From: Lumbricus terrestris
Lineage: Eukaryota > Annelida > Clitellata > Crassiclitellata > Lumbricidae
DNA length: 64,000 bases
NCBI GenBank assembly: GCA_949752735.1
Contig: OX457036.1
Span: forward strand, 98,562,432 to 98,626,431
Direction of reading: 5' to 3'
Shown: positions 17,715 through 34,130 of the stretch, one piece after another
Layout of the letters: each line of letters begins with the position of its first letter
Position numbering within the stretch: position 1 is the first letter of the stretch
Made by a program: the position numbers and the translations under genes
The notes under the pieces: model-generated
Told to the model about the DNA's origin: nothing
The model's input: the letters and a program-made list of their open reading frames with translations, nothing else
The model's database searches: none

Positions 17715-18892
17715 GGGAGCACTGCATAAGGCAGAAAATCAAAAGGCAGAAAATCAAAAAGCAGAAAATCAAGAGGCAGAAAATCAAAAGGCAGAAAAAT
17801 AATAAGGCAGAAAAGTCAAAAGGCAGAAGAATCAAAAGGCAGAAAATCAAAAGGCAGAAAAATCAAAAGGCAGAAACTCATGAAGATGTTGCATAACCAA
17901 CTCAATATTTATTCCGTAGTGTTATAACATAAAAAAATATAAAACGCCATTAGGGTTATAAATGTCCTGATTCACCAACTATTTCAAAACATACAAAAAT
18001 CGGCCTGTAATTATTATAATCGTAATCTCGTAATTTCTAAAGCGCCACTGGAAAGCCAAGCGAGGGGCACCGGCTTATTCACGAGCGCTGCGTTGAGTTA
18101 AGGGGGTTGTCCGTGAGAGTAGTCCGTGGTGGTCCGGGTCGAGTTACCATAGGATCAGGATCAAATGCGTTGAGTCAAAAGGGTTGTCCGTAAGAATAGT
18201 TCATGGTGGTCCGTATGATCAGAGGTGTGGAACAGCTACTAAGGTTGGTGTCGTCTGAGCCGGGAATTGGAGGGTGGGGGATCAGATGAAACAGGATAAG
18301 AGTTCTTGAACAGGAGTGTCTTTAGTTTCGAGTGAAAGACCCGAGGTGTGATGGATAGAGGAGCCTGAGGAAGGTGATGGTGTGCGACTAGTAATGATGG
18401 AGGAGGAACTGAAAAGGATCGGAACTCAGCAGGCAGATCATTCCAAAGGCGTGGTGCTGAGTTGGATATAGCTCGGTTGGAGAACTTGAGATGACTTGTG
18501 ACCGGCGGTCGAGAAAGTGTAAGGCAGGCGGATGATCGGGTGGAACGGGTATACGCTGGATGGTGAACAGTTCGCGAAGATATCTGGGCTGGGAGCATTG
18601 TAAGGAGTTGCATGTTAAGGAGAGAACTTTGTAGTGAATTCGCTCTGTAATGTTCGATGTTCGATGGTAAACCGATTAATCAGTTTCAGCAGGTTTGAAG
18701 TAATTGTGCATTTATATTTAGGCGGCAAAGTGGAGCTTACATACATTTTTCTGCCTTTTGATTTTCTGCCTTTTGATTTTTCTGCCTTTTGATTTTTCTG
18801 CCTTATTATTTTTCTGCCTTTTGATTTTCTGCCTTTTGATTTTCTGCCTTTTGATTTTCTGCCTTTTGATTTTCTGCCTTATGCAGTAGACC
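17715..18892. mobile_element. Foldback element 3: inverted arrays of a 14-15-bp repeat, 9-bp TSD, carrying a LINE fragment
   Basis: The left arm (17,715-~17,880) is an array of AAGGCAGAAAATCAA units; the right arm (~18,745-18,892) is the inverted array. The termini read GGGAGCACTGCATAAGGC and GGTCTACTGCATAAGGC (other strand). The duplicated target is CACTAAAAG (17,706-17,714 and 18,893-18,901). An unoccupied copy of the same target repeat at about 52,535-52,740 reads straight through CACTAAAAGTGG, supporting the boundaries. The interior contains an antisense L2/CR1-like ORF end (18,239-18,613). Confidence 0.87.
18239..18613 (-). pseudogene. L2/CR1-type LINE ORF C-terminal fragment inside foldback element 3
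   Basis: Minus-strand frame of about 124 residues with KFSNRAISNSAPRLWNDLPA and VFHSKLKTLLFKNSY, the usual C-terminal motifs of L2/CR1 LINE proteins (RLWNDLP..., FKxxLKTxLF). It has no reverse transcriptase core. It was either captured by the foldback element or inserted in it. Confidence 0.65.
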
Positions 18893-19156
18893 CACTAAAA
18901 GTGGTATAACTTTTGTCCTGTTTGAAATATTTTAGTGAAAATTGGTCCCTATACGTAAATATGAATTGTCTTTAAGCCTGTAAAATCTCATTTGACAATT
19001 CTTACTTTTGATCAAGATAATTTTTATTGGCAAAAAATCGCAGGGTTAGCTTTTTATGGCCCACCCATGGCAGAATATATAATATACACTGTAGGTCTTA
19101 ACACCTTCCATGCATCTTTATCTTTCTTTTCCTCCTCGATTTTTTCCGTGTCCACC

Positions 19157-19262
19157 AGTTTGTCCTCCTCCTCCTCCTCCTCTTCCTCCTTCCCTTCCTC
19201 CTTTTCTTCTTCCTCGTCCTCTTCCTCCTTTTCTTCCTTCTCCTCCTCCTCCACTTTCCGCT
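19157..19262. repeat. Pyrimidine-rich (TCC/TCT)n tract
   Basis: CTCCTCCTCTTCC-type low-complexity stretch. Confidence 0.9.
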
Positions 19263-19389
19263 CTCTTTCCATCGTCCTCTGCATGCAGTGTCATGCATCA
19301 ATAATAAAGTGTTTGTCGTCGACTGTTGCATGTAGCCGAGGCACCCACCGCCGAGGCACCCACAGCCGCTGCCGACGCCGCCGACCGAC

Positions 19390-20362
19390 CAGGCCATCCG
19401 TCCATCCGCACAACCGTCCGTCCGTACATCCGTCCATCCGTTTATACATATGTCCATCCGTTTATACATCCGTCCATCCGTTTACACATATGTCCGTCCG
19501 TTTATATATCTGTCCATCCGTTTATACATATGTCCATCCGTTTACACATCTGCCCATCCGTTTATACAGCTGTCCATCCGTTTATACATAATTATGTCCA
19601 TCCGTTTATACATCCGTCCATCCTTTTACACATCTGCCCATCCGTTTATATATCTGTCTATCCGTTTATACATATGTCCATTCGTTTATACATATGCCCA
19701 TCCGTTAATACATCTGTCCGTCTGTCCGTCAATCCGTTTATACATGTGTCCATCCGGTTATGCAGCTGTCCATCCGTTTATACATCCGTCCATCCTTTTA
19801 CACATCTGCCCATCCGTTTATATATCTGTCCATCCGTTTATACATATGTCCATTCGTTTATACATATGCCCATCCGTTTATATATCTGTCCATCCGTTTA
19901 TACATATGCCCATCCGTTTATATATCTGTCCATCCGTTTATATATCTGTCCATCCGTTTATACATGTGTCCATCCGGTTATGCAGCTGTCCATCCGTTTA
20001 TATATCTGTCCATCCGTTTATATATCTGTCCATCCGTTTATACATCCGTCCATCCTTTTACACATCTGCCCATCCGTTTATATATCTGTCCATCCGTTTA
20101 TACATATGTCCATCCGTTTATACATCCGTCCATTCGTTTATGGATGCATATGCCCATCCGTTAATATATCTGTCCATCCGTTTATACATATGTCCATCCG
20201 TTTATACAGCTGTCCATCCGTTTATATATCTGTCCATCCGTTTATACATCCGTCCATTCGTTTATATACATCTGCCCAAAGTTTATAATCTGTCCATTCG
20301 TTTATAGATCTGTCTATCCGTCCGTACATCCGACCATCCGTCCATCCGTTTGTATACCTGTC
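19390..20362. repeat. 20-bp minisatellite (GTCCATCCGTTTATACATMY)
   Basis: About 45 units of GTCCATCCGTTTATACATAT with variants (GCCC, TTACAC, TATATCT, CAGCT). Some variant units recur in the same order, suggesting block duplication. Long ORFs in this array come from the 20-bp period and are not genes. Confidence 0.92.
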
Positions 20363-20365
20363 CAT

Positions 20366-20580
20366 GGAGGGAGGGAGGGAGGGAGGGAGGACAGGAGGGA
20401 GGGAGGAAGGGAGAGAGGGAGGAAGGGAGGGAGGGAAGGAGGGAGGGAGGGAGGGAGGGAGGAGGGAGGGAGGGAGGGAGGGAGAGAGAGAGGGAGGGAG
20501 GGAGGGAGGGATGGAGGGAGGAAGGGAAGGATGGAGGGAGGTAATTAGGGAGGGAGGGAGGAAGGGAAGGAGGTAGGGAG
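20366..20580. repeat. (GGGA)n purine tract
   Basis: About 215 bp of GGGA/GGAA units, almost pure purine on the plus strand. Confidence 0.95.
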
Positions 20581-20885
20581 ACAGACGCTGAAGTGTTGCA
20601 AAGCAGCTGCAGTGGATAAGTATGTATAGACCGCATGAAGGTATAGTGAATTGAGGCATTTTGTGGTTGAGTTAAATATAGGATATGATTGGTCGGTTAA
20701 TGCATGGACACTTCTTCCCCTCTTCATCCTGATTATCCTCTTCCTTCCCATCCTCCTTCTTCTTCTCCTCCTCCTCCTCCACCTTCTCTTCCTCATCTTC
20801 TGCTTCCCCCTTCTTAATTATTACAATCATGTTGTGATCGCATTTCGAAATTTCGACAGCGTTTATAAAAACATGTATATTATAT

Positions 20886-20935
20886 AAAATATATGTATAT
20901 GTATATATATATATGTATATATATATATGTATATA

Positions 20936-20990
<55 letters not shown>
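20886..20990. repeat. (AT)n microsatellite
   Basis: ATAT/GTAT dinucleotide array. The following 300 bp (to 21,300) contains GACTTGGAGTCGACT-type short repeats but no gene. Confidence 0.9.
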
Positions 20991-20993
<3 letters not shown>

Positions 20994-21572
20994 TCGAGAC
21001 TACATTGCAAGGGAGTCATGCAGGCATCATGACAGTCAGACTGTTATATAATGGTGGATGGTGTAAGACCTGCATGCCATGCATGGGAGTGACTTTGCAT
21101 GGTCAGCCAATCTGACTCCAATTGACCCTAAAGTGACTTGGAGTCGACTGCTTGGAGCCAAAACGACTTGACCAGACTTGGCGGAAAAGCAACTGACTTC
21201 TGACTTGAAGTCGACTTCTGACATGGTGATAACCATTAGCCAAGGTCGGCGTGCTGCTATATTAATGCAAGAAGTCAAGCATGCATTTTACCCTGCAAGC
21301 ATTAATTTCATACACCGAAGAGTAACGAGACCCCAACCCCACATGGGAGCCAGCTGAAATTTTTGCAGTAGGGGCAAAAGACGATGATCGCGGCAAATTT
21401 TTTTGGTAGCAAGAGGTTGAAGATTGCAAAGCAGGAAATTAGGAACATGCGTATATTTCATAGAGCATTTTAGTGTATATTTCTCAGTTTCACGTTTTAA
21501 TAAATTTTTTATATGCCTAGTTTCTTTAGAGGGAAGATATTTGTTTAAAAAACCAAACAAAATAGTTAAAAG

Positions 21573-21783
21573 CAGTGGCGGCGCAAGGATTTCAGTTTTG
21601 GGGGGCTGAAGCCTCCCGGAGGAAATTTTCCATTTTCATCGGCCAAAATTTTTGACGACCTTTTTTAGTCATCCGGTCGAAATCGTGGAAATTTGCATGG
21701 AAAAAACCCGGATGGCCTTTTTTTAGAGGAGCTTAGCCTTTTGTAGTGGGCTTCGCCCCCTATAGTCCCCAGCGCCGCCACTG
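21573..21783. mobile_element. hAT-type MITE (211 bp, 8-bp TSD)
   Basis: Ends CAGTGGCGGCGC and GCGCCGCCACTG, flanked by identical GTTAAAAG at 21,565-21,572 and 21,784-21,791. No ORF. Confidence 0.87.
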
Positions 21784-21791
21784 GTTAAAAG

Positions 21792-23529
21792 TAGGTTCCT
21801 GAAGGGGTGCAAGAAGTATACTTGCCCCTTGAAAAACTGACGCCTATTTTTATTCGGCTATTCACTATGGTCCCTCTCTCTATTATATATATATATATAT
21901 TAGCGGAGATGCTTCCGTTAATGCTCTTCAGTGCTAAAGTTGCCTATCTTTTCCCGCTCAGCAGGAACGGATAGTGCTCAGGACGTGAGCACTATGCGTT
22001 TCCCCACACTGTAGGTCTCGGGAGACAGCCAAATTTAGAAAATCGGTTGCCAATCGGTTGCCAGCTGTCCTATCCCCTAGTACCTAACTGGGCTGAGCTT
22101 AATCTGCCCCCAGCGAATTTTAGTTAATTATTGAAGTTTTGGGTCTATATGTTCAATCGTCTAAATTCCGTCCTTTAGTGCTCACACAAATTTTCACCTA
22201 TAAATTAAAATCTACGAGTCTTGTTTTCAAAACAAATTGGCTAATATTATTTCTCAACAAAATGAAGCAACCTGTTGAATTTGGCACGAATTTACAGCGT
22301 ATTTTGGTCAAAATCAACAAATGGTGGTTTTTGGTCACCAAGTAAAAAAGATAGACGAATCTCGAACACATATAGAATCTCGCGCTTAGTCTCGCGAGAT
22401 TTGGAATCCCAATTCGACAGATTAGGTAACCAAGGTCCGCCATTTGTATTCGTGCTCTAAGTGACTGTGGGGAATAGGAGAAAAAGGTTTTAATTTATAT
22501 TCTGTGCGATTTATTATTAACTCTGTCAGGAATTTATTAAGTCGACGGATTTTGCGAAATCTTTGGGTCAACGCGTAAGTCTCAGCAATTTTGATTTTTG
22601 CCAGTTTTAGTAAAGAAAATGACCAAGCACGCCGCTTGTCTTTGCACATACACCTCGTTTATCTGTCAATTGGGCAAAAGAAAAATAGGCCTACAGGACT
22701 GCTTATCACAAACAGTAAACTTCTAATAATACGGCACATATATGGGTTTAACCGCTGACGGCGGGCAAAACTCCCGAAACCCATATTCCAAAAAATTATG
22801 ATTATTGGCCGGAACCCCAAAACACATGCAGGCATACACTCAATCCAACGATTTTTAGACACTAAACTGGGCAACACTAGCACGACCATTATGTGATTTA
22901 TTTAATTTGACTCTGTATAGTTTTCTTTAGTTCGGCCTGTTTATAAACGCTGTCCAAAATCTTTCCAGGAAATTGAACTTTTGTGTAATTATTGGCATAT
23001 CAGGGTTTCGGGCTGACCCTTAACCTTAATTTACGTTGCTTATTTTTTTTAAATTGTCAATAATATTTACAATGGAAGCTCGATTGATGAAAATAATTGT
23101 TCAATTTATTAGAAATTGTATTGATGAAACTAATTAGTTGCTTGCATAGAAAATGGATTGGTGGAATAATTATCTGCGCAACTTCAAGCTGGTTTAATGA
23201 AGCTAAGTCTTTGCTTTTGTAGAAAACGTTGGAATGATAATTTTTGCCAAATTACAAGTATTCATCAGTGAGATTCTTGCATAAATTGAATTTGAATTGA
23301 TGAAATATTGTGGTTAGATAGAAGTCGGATTTATGGCCATGAATCCTGCTTAAGCATGATTTTGAATGATAATTTTTACCCCAAAAAACCAAAGTTAGGT
23401 AATTACTGAAAGTTATAGACATAAGTAGGTTGCATGCCAACTTCAAGTACGACATTGAATACATTAAAATGACATGGTCATGCAAACTCTGGGACAAATT
23501 ATTTACGTCTGAACCTGTTATTTGTACAG
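21792..23529. other. Unannotated AT-rich intronic DNA
   Basis: Apart from a short (TA)n run near 21,886 no repeat, RNA or coding signal is recognised. It lies in Phox2 intron 1 and upstream of the ZCCHC24-like gene, so it may hold that gene's promoter or 5' non-coding exon. Confidence 0.5.
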
Positions 23530-23533
23530 GAGT

Positions 23534-26653
<3,120 letters not shown>

Positions 26654-27816
26654 ACAGCCAAGAGAGCGTCAGCATCGCAGTTGCATCGTCTCTCTCATGC
26701 GACCACCTTTATCATTGCTGCTATTGATTTGTTTCGCATTTAGTTTTGCATGAAATACTTCTATTGCATCCTCTGGGTAAGGAGAATTCTTGCGATTCAG
26801 CATGACAATCATGCCTTAATTTGTGTTATGTTACTTTTAGAAATTCCATGTTTTCTCATTCTTGCATGTGCAAGAAGACGATCACGCTTAGGAAGCGCTA
26901 ATGCTTGAATCACAATATCTTCTGAATGATGGTTAAGCACAATGTGTCTATGTAAATTTGTTTGAAAAGAACTGCAAAATATGCATGGTTTGGGAGTCCT
27001 TCGTTTTAACATGATCTGATACTGAGTTAATTCTAGCATTTCAATATTCATGATTCTCATAAAACTGTATCTTTTTTGAATAATTAAGATGACTTTGAAA
27101 CTAATTATTTGTTTTAGGATTTGCATTAAGCAATCTCCAACGGTACTGAGAATGAAACTGTATTATTTTCCAAGACACTTTCCTTCTATGCGTACTTTTA
27201 TTTTATCAAAATCTTGCAAGGGATTATGCCATCCTTTATTTATCTATGGTAATTATAATACTACTATTAATAATAATTATAAATCACTATTATTGATATT
27301 CCTGCATCGACAGTTACATAATTATCTACAATTAGGTGTGCCTGTTATGCACTCCATGATAGCATTTTCCATTTTAATTAATTTATGTTAGTCTTATTTT
27401 TTTATTATAAAAATCATTACCAATGACTTGAGTTTGAATAAAATGCATAAAGTCGATCTTTTGTGAGAAAACCAAGAAGCAGCAATGCTGTGAATTGAAG
27501 CTGCTGGCGATGCACACTAGCCTACTTCACCGCTTGCAGATAGTTCCGAATCATAGCCATTTGTTTTAATTGCAGAACTAGTTTACCTAAGAGTCAATAG
27601 CTGGTCTTTGATAGAACAGATTCGCAATAAGGTCCGTAGATATTATTATTAGGTTTTAGTTTAGGAATAAGTCTATAGGTATGGTCTATTGCAGGATATT
27701 CTTCAAGTTGATTCACAGTCTTCTACATTGATTTTATTTTGACTGACTTTCCCAAACTCACAAGCTTTGCACATCTCGCTAAGATTTATGAGTTGGATTG
27801 TGTGTGCATTATGTAG

Positions 27817-27922
27817 CGCCCTGTTGAGAAGAATGTCAACTTTGATGTCGATGAGAAGAGCAAAGTCCACCTGCAGCTTCTGTTAGAGAAGTGCAAGCAA
27901 TTGGGTTTGATGCATCAACTGA
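27817..27922 (+). pseudogene. Decayed duplicate of ZCCHC24-like last exon
   Basis: The acceptor ATTATGTAG|CGCCCT is preserved and the translation starts RPVEKNVNFDVDEKSKVHLQ. However, the CQKC motif has become LEKC, and an 8-bp deletion removes the FYCRR part. The zinc-binding cysteines are lost, so it cannot replace the true exon. Confidence 0.85.
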
Positions 27923-28097
27923 AGATTGAATTGAAACGTTGACAATGAACTTCGCTCGTTTGCAGTTTGTTTGCTACCTGGTTCCATTGTTTTGTTCTTA
28001 ATACATGATGCATAGAACTAATGGTCAACTTTTATCATGTGCATAACTGCATGGAGAAATATTGCACTGGTGTTGGTTGTGTGATATTCTGTCATTA

Positions 28098-28684
28098 GCT
28101 GAGAGTATTCTAAGGACTATTTTGCACGGCACAGGAAGTTTTGCATAACTGACCCTGCACATGAACCCAAGGCAATGCCGTTTGATCTTTTAGCTGAGAG
28201 TTTCTGTGACTTAAAGAAGTGTTTTAAAACAGAGATACCTGCATGCTTCGCTAAATACATATATTTAGGAACTGTGCAATCCTGATGACATGATTTAGTA
28301 AAACTGAGTTGAATGACAACAACTGAATCAAAGGATATTACAACACAATTGCTGACACTGATATTGGCATGTTTCACGCTGACATAAATATTCTTTCCTT
28401 GATTACATCCAGTAAGGAGATACATTGTTCATGCCATATCATCTATATGACCTTTATCAGTTTTTATTTTAATTTATTTCCTATTGCGCATAGCATACTT
28501 CAGTTGCATAAATTATTGTGATATTTAGTCATTATTTGTTCAACAGCATGTAAATAGTCCAGCAAAATTATTTTGTAACAATTCATTGTCCATTTAGTTG
28601 CACTCATTTCTAGGAGATCATGTGCAAGGTCAGCTATGCAGTTTCCTGTGCCGTACAAAATAGTCCTTAGAATAGAAACCGAAG
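28098..28684. repeat. Inverted repeat, arms about 65 bp
   Basis: Arms 28,098-28,163 and 28,618-28,684 share TATTCTAAGGACTATTTTG and GCACAGGAA in opposite orientation, about 450 bp apart. No clear target duplication was found, so it is not called a transposon. Confidence 0.65.
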
Positions 28685-29758
28685 CAGTTTCCACACTGCA
28701 CTAAATTTTGGCCTTCCGTTCTTGACCTTTCGTTCTCATAACTGGGGGAAATATGTCTTAATTTGTGTTCTGTTATACTTAGAAATTCCATGTTTTCTCA
28801 TTCTTGCAAATGCAAGAAGACGATCACGCTTTGGGAAGTGCTAATGCTTGAATGACACCATCTTCTGAATGACGGTTAAGCGCAATGTGTCTGTGCAGAT
28901 CTGTTTGAAAAGAACTGTAAAAGATGCACGGTCTCGGAGTCTTTTTACAAGTTTTCTTTTTAATAGCTTTATTTTTAAAGGCATCTGTATTGGTGACAAA
29001 TTTTTTCAGCAGAATTCAATGATGGTGAAAATATATGGGTATTTCAGTGTTCGTGCTCTCACTCTCTAGTACAAAATCTGCATCGTGATTGTCATGATGA
29101 ATCGCAAGAATTTTCCTTACCTAGAGGAAGCAATAGCACAGTATGCTTGTAGTTCAGTAGCATATGGTCTGAAAGCAGTTATGTGTATGTTATCGCAGGG
29201 ATCAGCAATTGAGACATAGCTATGTTGCATGAGCTGATATTGAGTTCATTCTAGCATTTCAATATGATTTTCACAAACCAGCCTCTTTTTTGAATAATTA
29301 AGATGTCTTTGAAACTTATTCTTTGTTTTAAGTTTTGCATTACTCAATTTTTTATCCGGCATCTCCATTGTTTTAATCGATCGCGTATTTTCTTATTACA
29401 TGGACCTTGTGTCGGTGCTGAGTCATCTGGAATTATATCTTCAGTGTTATCTGTTTATAATGCAGGCTTTCCACAAGGTATTGCATAGCAGATAACTGCT
29501 GTTGTTGAAACACTGTACTTTGATTTACTGGAATTCACTGTTATTAAATCATGTCTGAAAAGTGTATATATGAGTTCTATATAAATTTGTTTAGATGAAT
29601 GCATCTTAGTTAACAAAATGGATGAGAAGCCAAATTTCAGGATATGATCAGTTGTGCAAAAATGCATTTTGAAGAGGAATCCTATGATTTCAGCAAAAAA
29701 ACATGTATTCATATATGAGCACTTAAGGTCCTACATGTGAGCACTTACAGACTTTTTA

Positions 29759-29990
29759 TGAGCACTAACAGTTTACTTTATACGAAATTATGATATATAC
29801 ATTATATATCTGCTGAGCACTAACAGCCGGAATAATATCTTGTCATGCTATATATATGAGCACCAACGGTTCATTATGAGCACTAACAGTTTACTTTATA
29901 CAAAATTATGATATATACATTATATATCTGCTGAGCACTAACAGCCGGAATATTACCTCGTCATGCTATATATGAGCACCAACGGTTCAA
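29759..29990. repeat. 118-bp tandem duplication with TGAGCACYAACRG motifs
   Basis: Two units (start 29,759 and 29,877) each contain TGAGCACTAACAG twice and TGAGCACCAACGG once. Single TGAGCACCAAC copies also occur at about 31,561 and 31,740. Confidence 0.88.
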
Positions 29991-29999
29991 TTTCTCATA

Positions 30000-31795
30000 G
30001 GTGTGATAATTATTTATTTAATTATAATCGACTGGGAGAATCAACAGAATTTTATTCTACTTGGTACTAAATGCATTTATGCTAGAACCCTTTAGCATAC
30101 ATGTCCTATATAACTTGCTCCTGGCCAAAACACGGGTTTTCGAGATAATAAAACATTCTTTTCTACTTTTAACTTACGGAATAGCGTCGATGATTGAGGC
30201 AGAGTGAATGATCATGTCTTGCAAGGCATGGAGTGACCGGTTGTTTTGTTACCTGGAATTAGATCTTCTGTACTCTCTTTTTACCTTGGAGTCTTAGTCT
30301 TCTGTATTCTCTTTTTACCTTGCAGTCTTGACATGAGGTTGTTTCCATCTCCTGTCTTCATTATATTACAGTCAGCTATTCATGAACTAGAAGGAAATGC
30401 TCTAGCCGTTGATTAATCTCTGTTCCTTATGGCAGGTATTAAGACAGGAACTCAGTTAGACAAGATGTCTGAACAGTTCAGACTAGGATGCTCTATTATT
30501 TTTTAAATAGATTTCTGCACTAGTAGATGAGAATCTGCTTGGTGGTTTCTCCCCAGTATATATGGACTCCCCAGTGGTGAATGTCTAAGTTTTCTATGCT
30601 TTGCTCTATTCTCTGCAGACATTTCTTTTATTCGTGGCATTTGGCTTAATTGACGTATCTTAGTGGCAAGATCATTAATTGTGTTATGAATTTAAATAAA
30701 AGCCTGCACAACTGAGAAAGCAAATCATCGTTTAATTCAGCACATCAATACTTCTAGCTCAATTTCTGAATATCTACGTCTGCATTTAATTGTTGCAAGA
30801 CTAAGTAGCAGTAGGCCCTAATAAATTGTAAATAGAAGACGGCACTACATGTCATTTATTGTAGGCCAAAATTAGCCCTAAATACAGTGTCTGCAGATGT
30901 CGATGAAAATCAACGCAGAAATTGAACAAAGTCGTACATACAATTTTGCTGTAAAGAACTATTCCTACCAAAAAATAGTTTAATGTTCAAATATGAACAA
31001 GGGTTACCTCTGTAAAATAAATTTTTAATACATTGCATAGCTCATTCCACTGACGCAAACTTCTTGGATGCAAATATCTTAGCGTGAGTGGTTATTAATT
31101 GGGTTCATTCAAAGATTCGACAATGGTCTCGATCGTTTACCGTGGTCTACGAAACTTAGTTAATTAGCAAGATCTGATTTTATGGAACGGTCGAAACGTC
31201 TAGTTAGCACGGCAGTAGACTTTGATAATAAAGCAATAATAATTTTGATATATTTAATCGTGAAAATAACCTCACGCTATCGATCAGCGCCTTAGACCCA
31301 TGCCGCGTTTTATTGTGCGGAAGCAGTTGACAATCAATACCTTTTACATGTAAAAACTTGCTAAAAATATTGGTTAAATGAACATTTGCGATATCAACAT
31401 GTTTGTAACAAATTAATGACATTAATATCAGCGTGTTTACCGAAAGGCATCAAAACATCGCTGTTGCTAACAACGCCGAAAACATCGCTCTTGTTCTGCG
31501 GTCTTGAGAGCAGGAATGGACGCTTTTTTCCACATGCAAAAAAATCAATCCCATAATGCTCTGAGCACCAACAGGGCATAATTTGCGTGGTAAAACGTTT
31601 AATGCTCAGGTAAAAAAGTTATATTTTAATCTGTAAGCGCTGCACAACATATAACTATTTCAATCGTAATCTAGTACAGTGGGCATGCTTCAGTTCAAAT
31701 TTGGTTCAATTTGACCATGTCCTCGCAGAGATACGGCCATGAGCACCAACCGATACAAAAATAACGATGAGCGCGATCGGTCGAAAGTAGCATTA
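30000..31795. other. Unannotated AT-rich intronic DNA
   Basis: No coding, RNA or transposon signal recognised apart from two isolated TGAGCACCAAC words. Lies in Phox2 intron 1, downstream of the ZCCHC24-like gene. Confidence 0.5.
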
Positions 31796-31942
31796 TATAT
31801 ATATATATATATATATATCTACTTCTATATTTTAATTGCAATTCCTAAGCTTCTAATTCACCATTGCATGGATACCATTGGATAGACAATCGCAGATGCC
31901 ATGGCAGGCAATTCATCGAGTCAAAGGGCTGTTCAAATTGAA

Positions 31943-31994
<52 letters not shown>
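31796..31994. repeat. Two (TA)n microsatellites
   Basis: (TA)n at 31,796-31,820 and 31,948-31,994. Confidence 0.9.
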
Positions 31995-31996
<2 letters not shown>

Positions 31997-34060
31997 AGAA
32001 GGAGGTCCGAGTCCGGTTGTCAGAGGGGCGGAGCGGCAGATCGAATAGCTGTTAAGGTGGGTGTCATTTGGGTTCGGAAGGTGGAAGATCCGAGGATCTG
32101 GGTCGGTATGCACAAGAGAGTATAACTCTTACACCTAGCTTGAATATCGTCTATGCGGGAGTAATGGGTTAATTCCGCATGCATGGGTTGAGATTAGCGA
32201 GCTATGCTAGATATAACGTTATTCCAACTCAGAGGTAGGAGTAAGCCGGCTATTCCCATTGTGAACCATAGACAGCCGACTTTAGCTGGGTAGCGTGAAC
32301 AATAGGCAGCCGTCGATATTTCCCTTTAGCCCGTCTGTGGGTCTAAATCTGCTTACCCCACGCTGGCAACGACCGCATATAAATATATTTCACGCATGCG
32401 CGCTCAGCTAAAACCTATTGCATTGGGGGAAGAGCAAGCGTCATGCATCGTCGGATGCAAGGAATGTCCAGCTTAACTATGACTCTCGCTATTCTATGTC
32501 CATGCATATGGCCAAATTCCAACGACTACATATGGATTAGTTATGTCCGATGTAAGGTCTACACCTAGAGTAGCCTATGCCTGGTCATATATGCATACCA
32601 GCCCAGATGAGTAGCGGTATGAATTCTTTTGAACAGGCGAGATGTCAGTTTTAGATGGAACCCAATTATAGTCACGATAGCAGTTTTTAACCAATCTATA
32701 GCTTGAAAAATGTGAGGCAGAAAATTAGAAGCATTTTATTTTATAAAGATTTCTAAACGTAGATTTCTAAGTTTCGCTTTTCCATCATTATATTTGACTC
32801 TCTAACGGGAAAACATTTTTGAAAAACTCAGAATAGTAGTTTAAAAAAATATGTGTCCGCCAGCACATAATGAACGAAAGTGAAGTGCGCCATGCAAAGT
32901 AGCGTTAAACTTAAACCATTGATTTATTAGTTGTTCAGTTTTCTTTGTGTCGATTTCACTGAAGTTCGTTGATTTGTCTACAGATATAATTATGGGAGAC
33001 GTGCTTATAATTATAGCCTACAACACCTTATTTCTATGAAACGTATCAACCTGTGACGTTTTAACATAGAATTGGGCCTAACATAAATGAACGGATCGGT
33101 GGGCGTCAGGTAGCCTATATATACACCGATAAAAATACTGTCGACCTATTATAAACGTGGATGTTTAGCATAACCGACATCGACAATATACAAAATGATT
33201 TCCCATGCAGTCTTCGTGTACGGTAGTATACGTGGAAGTCAGAACGGGCAGGAACATTGGTTTGAAGTGATAAATTTAGGTTTGTTTATGTCTCAAGTCG
33301 GCTTGTGGAAACTTCAAGTATCCTAGCTCTCTCTTCAAAATTCTACTTGGGGCCAATTGCGGTAAGCAAAAACGACTCGACTCGACTTGGGATGGCCAGT
33401 GCAAGTCGACTTATTGCATGGGGGTCGATTCCCAGGTATATATATATATTATATAGTTTATATATAGCTTATATATAGTTAAATAGTAGTATATTCGTTT
33501 AATTTCAAAGTAAGACAATCATGCAGGGTGACAGAACGCACCAAGTTATAAAGGTCAGAGATGTAAAATAAAACACAGAAGTAATAATAAAGCTTATAGT
33601 AATAATATTGAAATAAAGTTGCGGCAGCCATGGGCTTGCATCCGTCCGTTACGTTGTTGATGTTAAATTAGACAGTTGATGTTGAGTTACTGTCATTGAA
33701 TCAGGATATGCCAAAAACGGCCCGTCAGTTATTAGCAGCTGTAATCAGCGATATACCGACGCTCGCTTCACGATGGTGATGTGTTCGAAGAGTCGCCAGT
33801 TCATTGGTATACGTCTAGCCGATGCTACAAAATCTAGGCCTATCCAATCGAAGTATAAAGTGCCCGATAAAACTGTAATCGTGATTTAACAGAATTTATA
33901 GTCCACTTCGGATGGCTTGCTGGAGAAGTGCGTGAAATTCGGATCCGGACAATTCGTTTTTAGTTCTTACCGACCCACGTGACGTGATACGGAGATTATG
34001 GTAGATTCGCAGATGATACAAAATCGTCGAATATATATCTTATAGTTTAAACGCAGAAGG
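31995..34060. other. Unannotated intronic DNA
   Basis: Includes a short GACTCGACTTGG-type repeat near 33,350-33,430 and one CCGGACAATTCG word at about 33,948 (the unit of foldback element 2). No gene recognised. Confidence 0.5.
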
Positions 34061-34130
34061 AGGGAGGTAATTGAGAAGAGGAGGAGAAGGAGGATAAGAA
34101 GGAGGAGGACGAAGAGGAGAAATCGGGATA

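Noticed and set aside
19326..20307. Overlapping plus-strand frames of 285-320 residues
   Set aside because: The 20-bp unit lacks stop codons in these frames, so length comes from the repeat. No domain, and the variants do not preserve reading frame meaning.
28098..28684. Inverted repeat as a fourth foldback transposon
   Set aside because: The arms are clear but no target duplication or defined ends were found, so it is listed only as a repeat.
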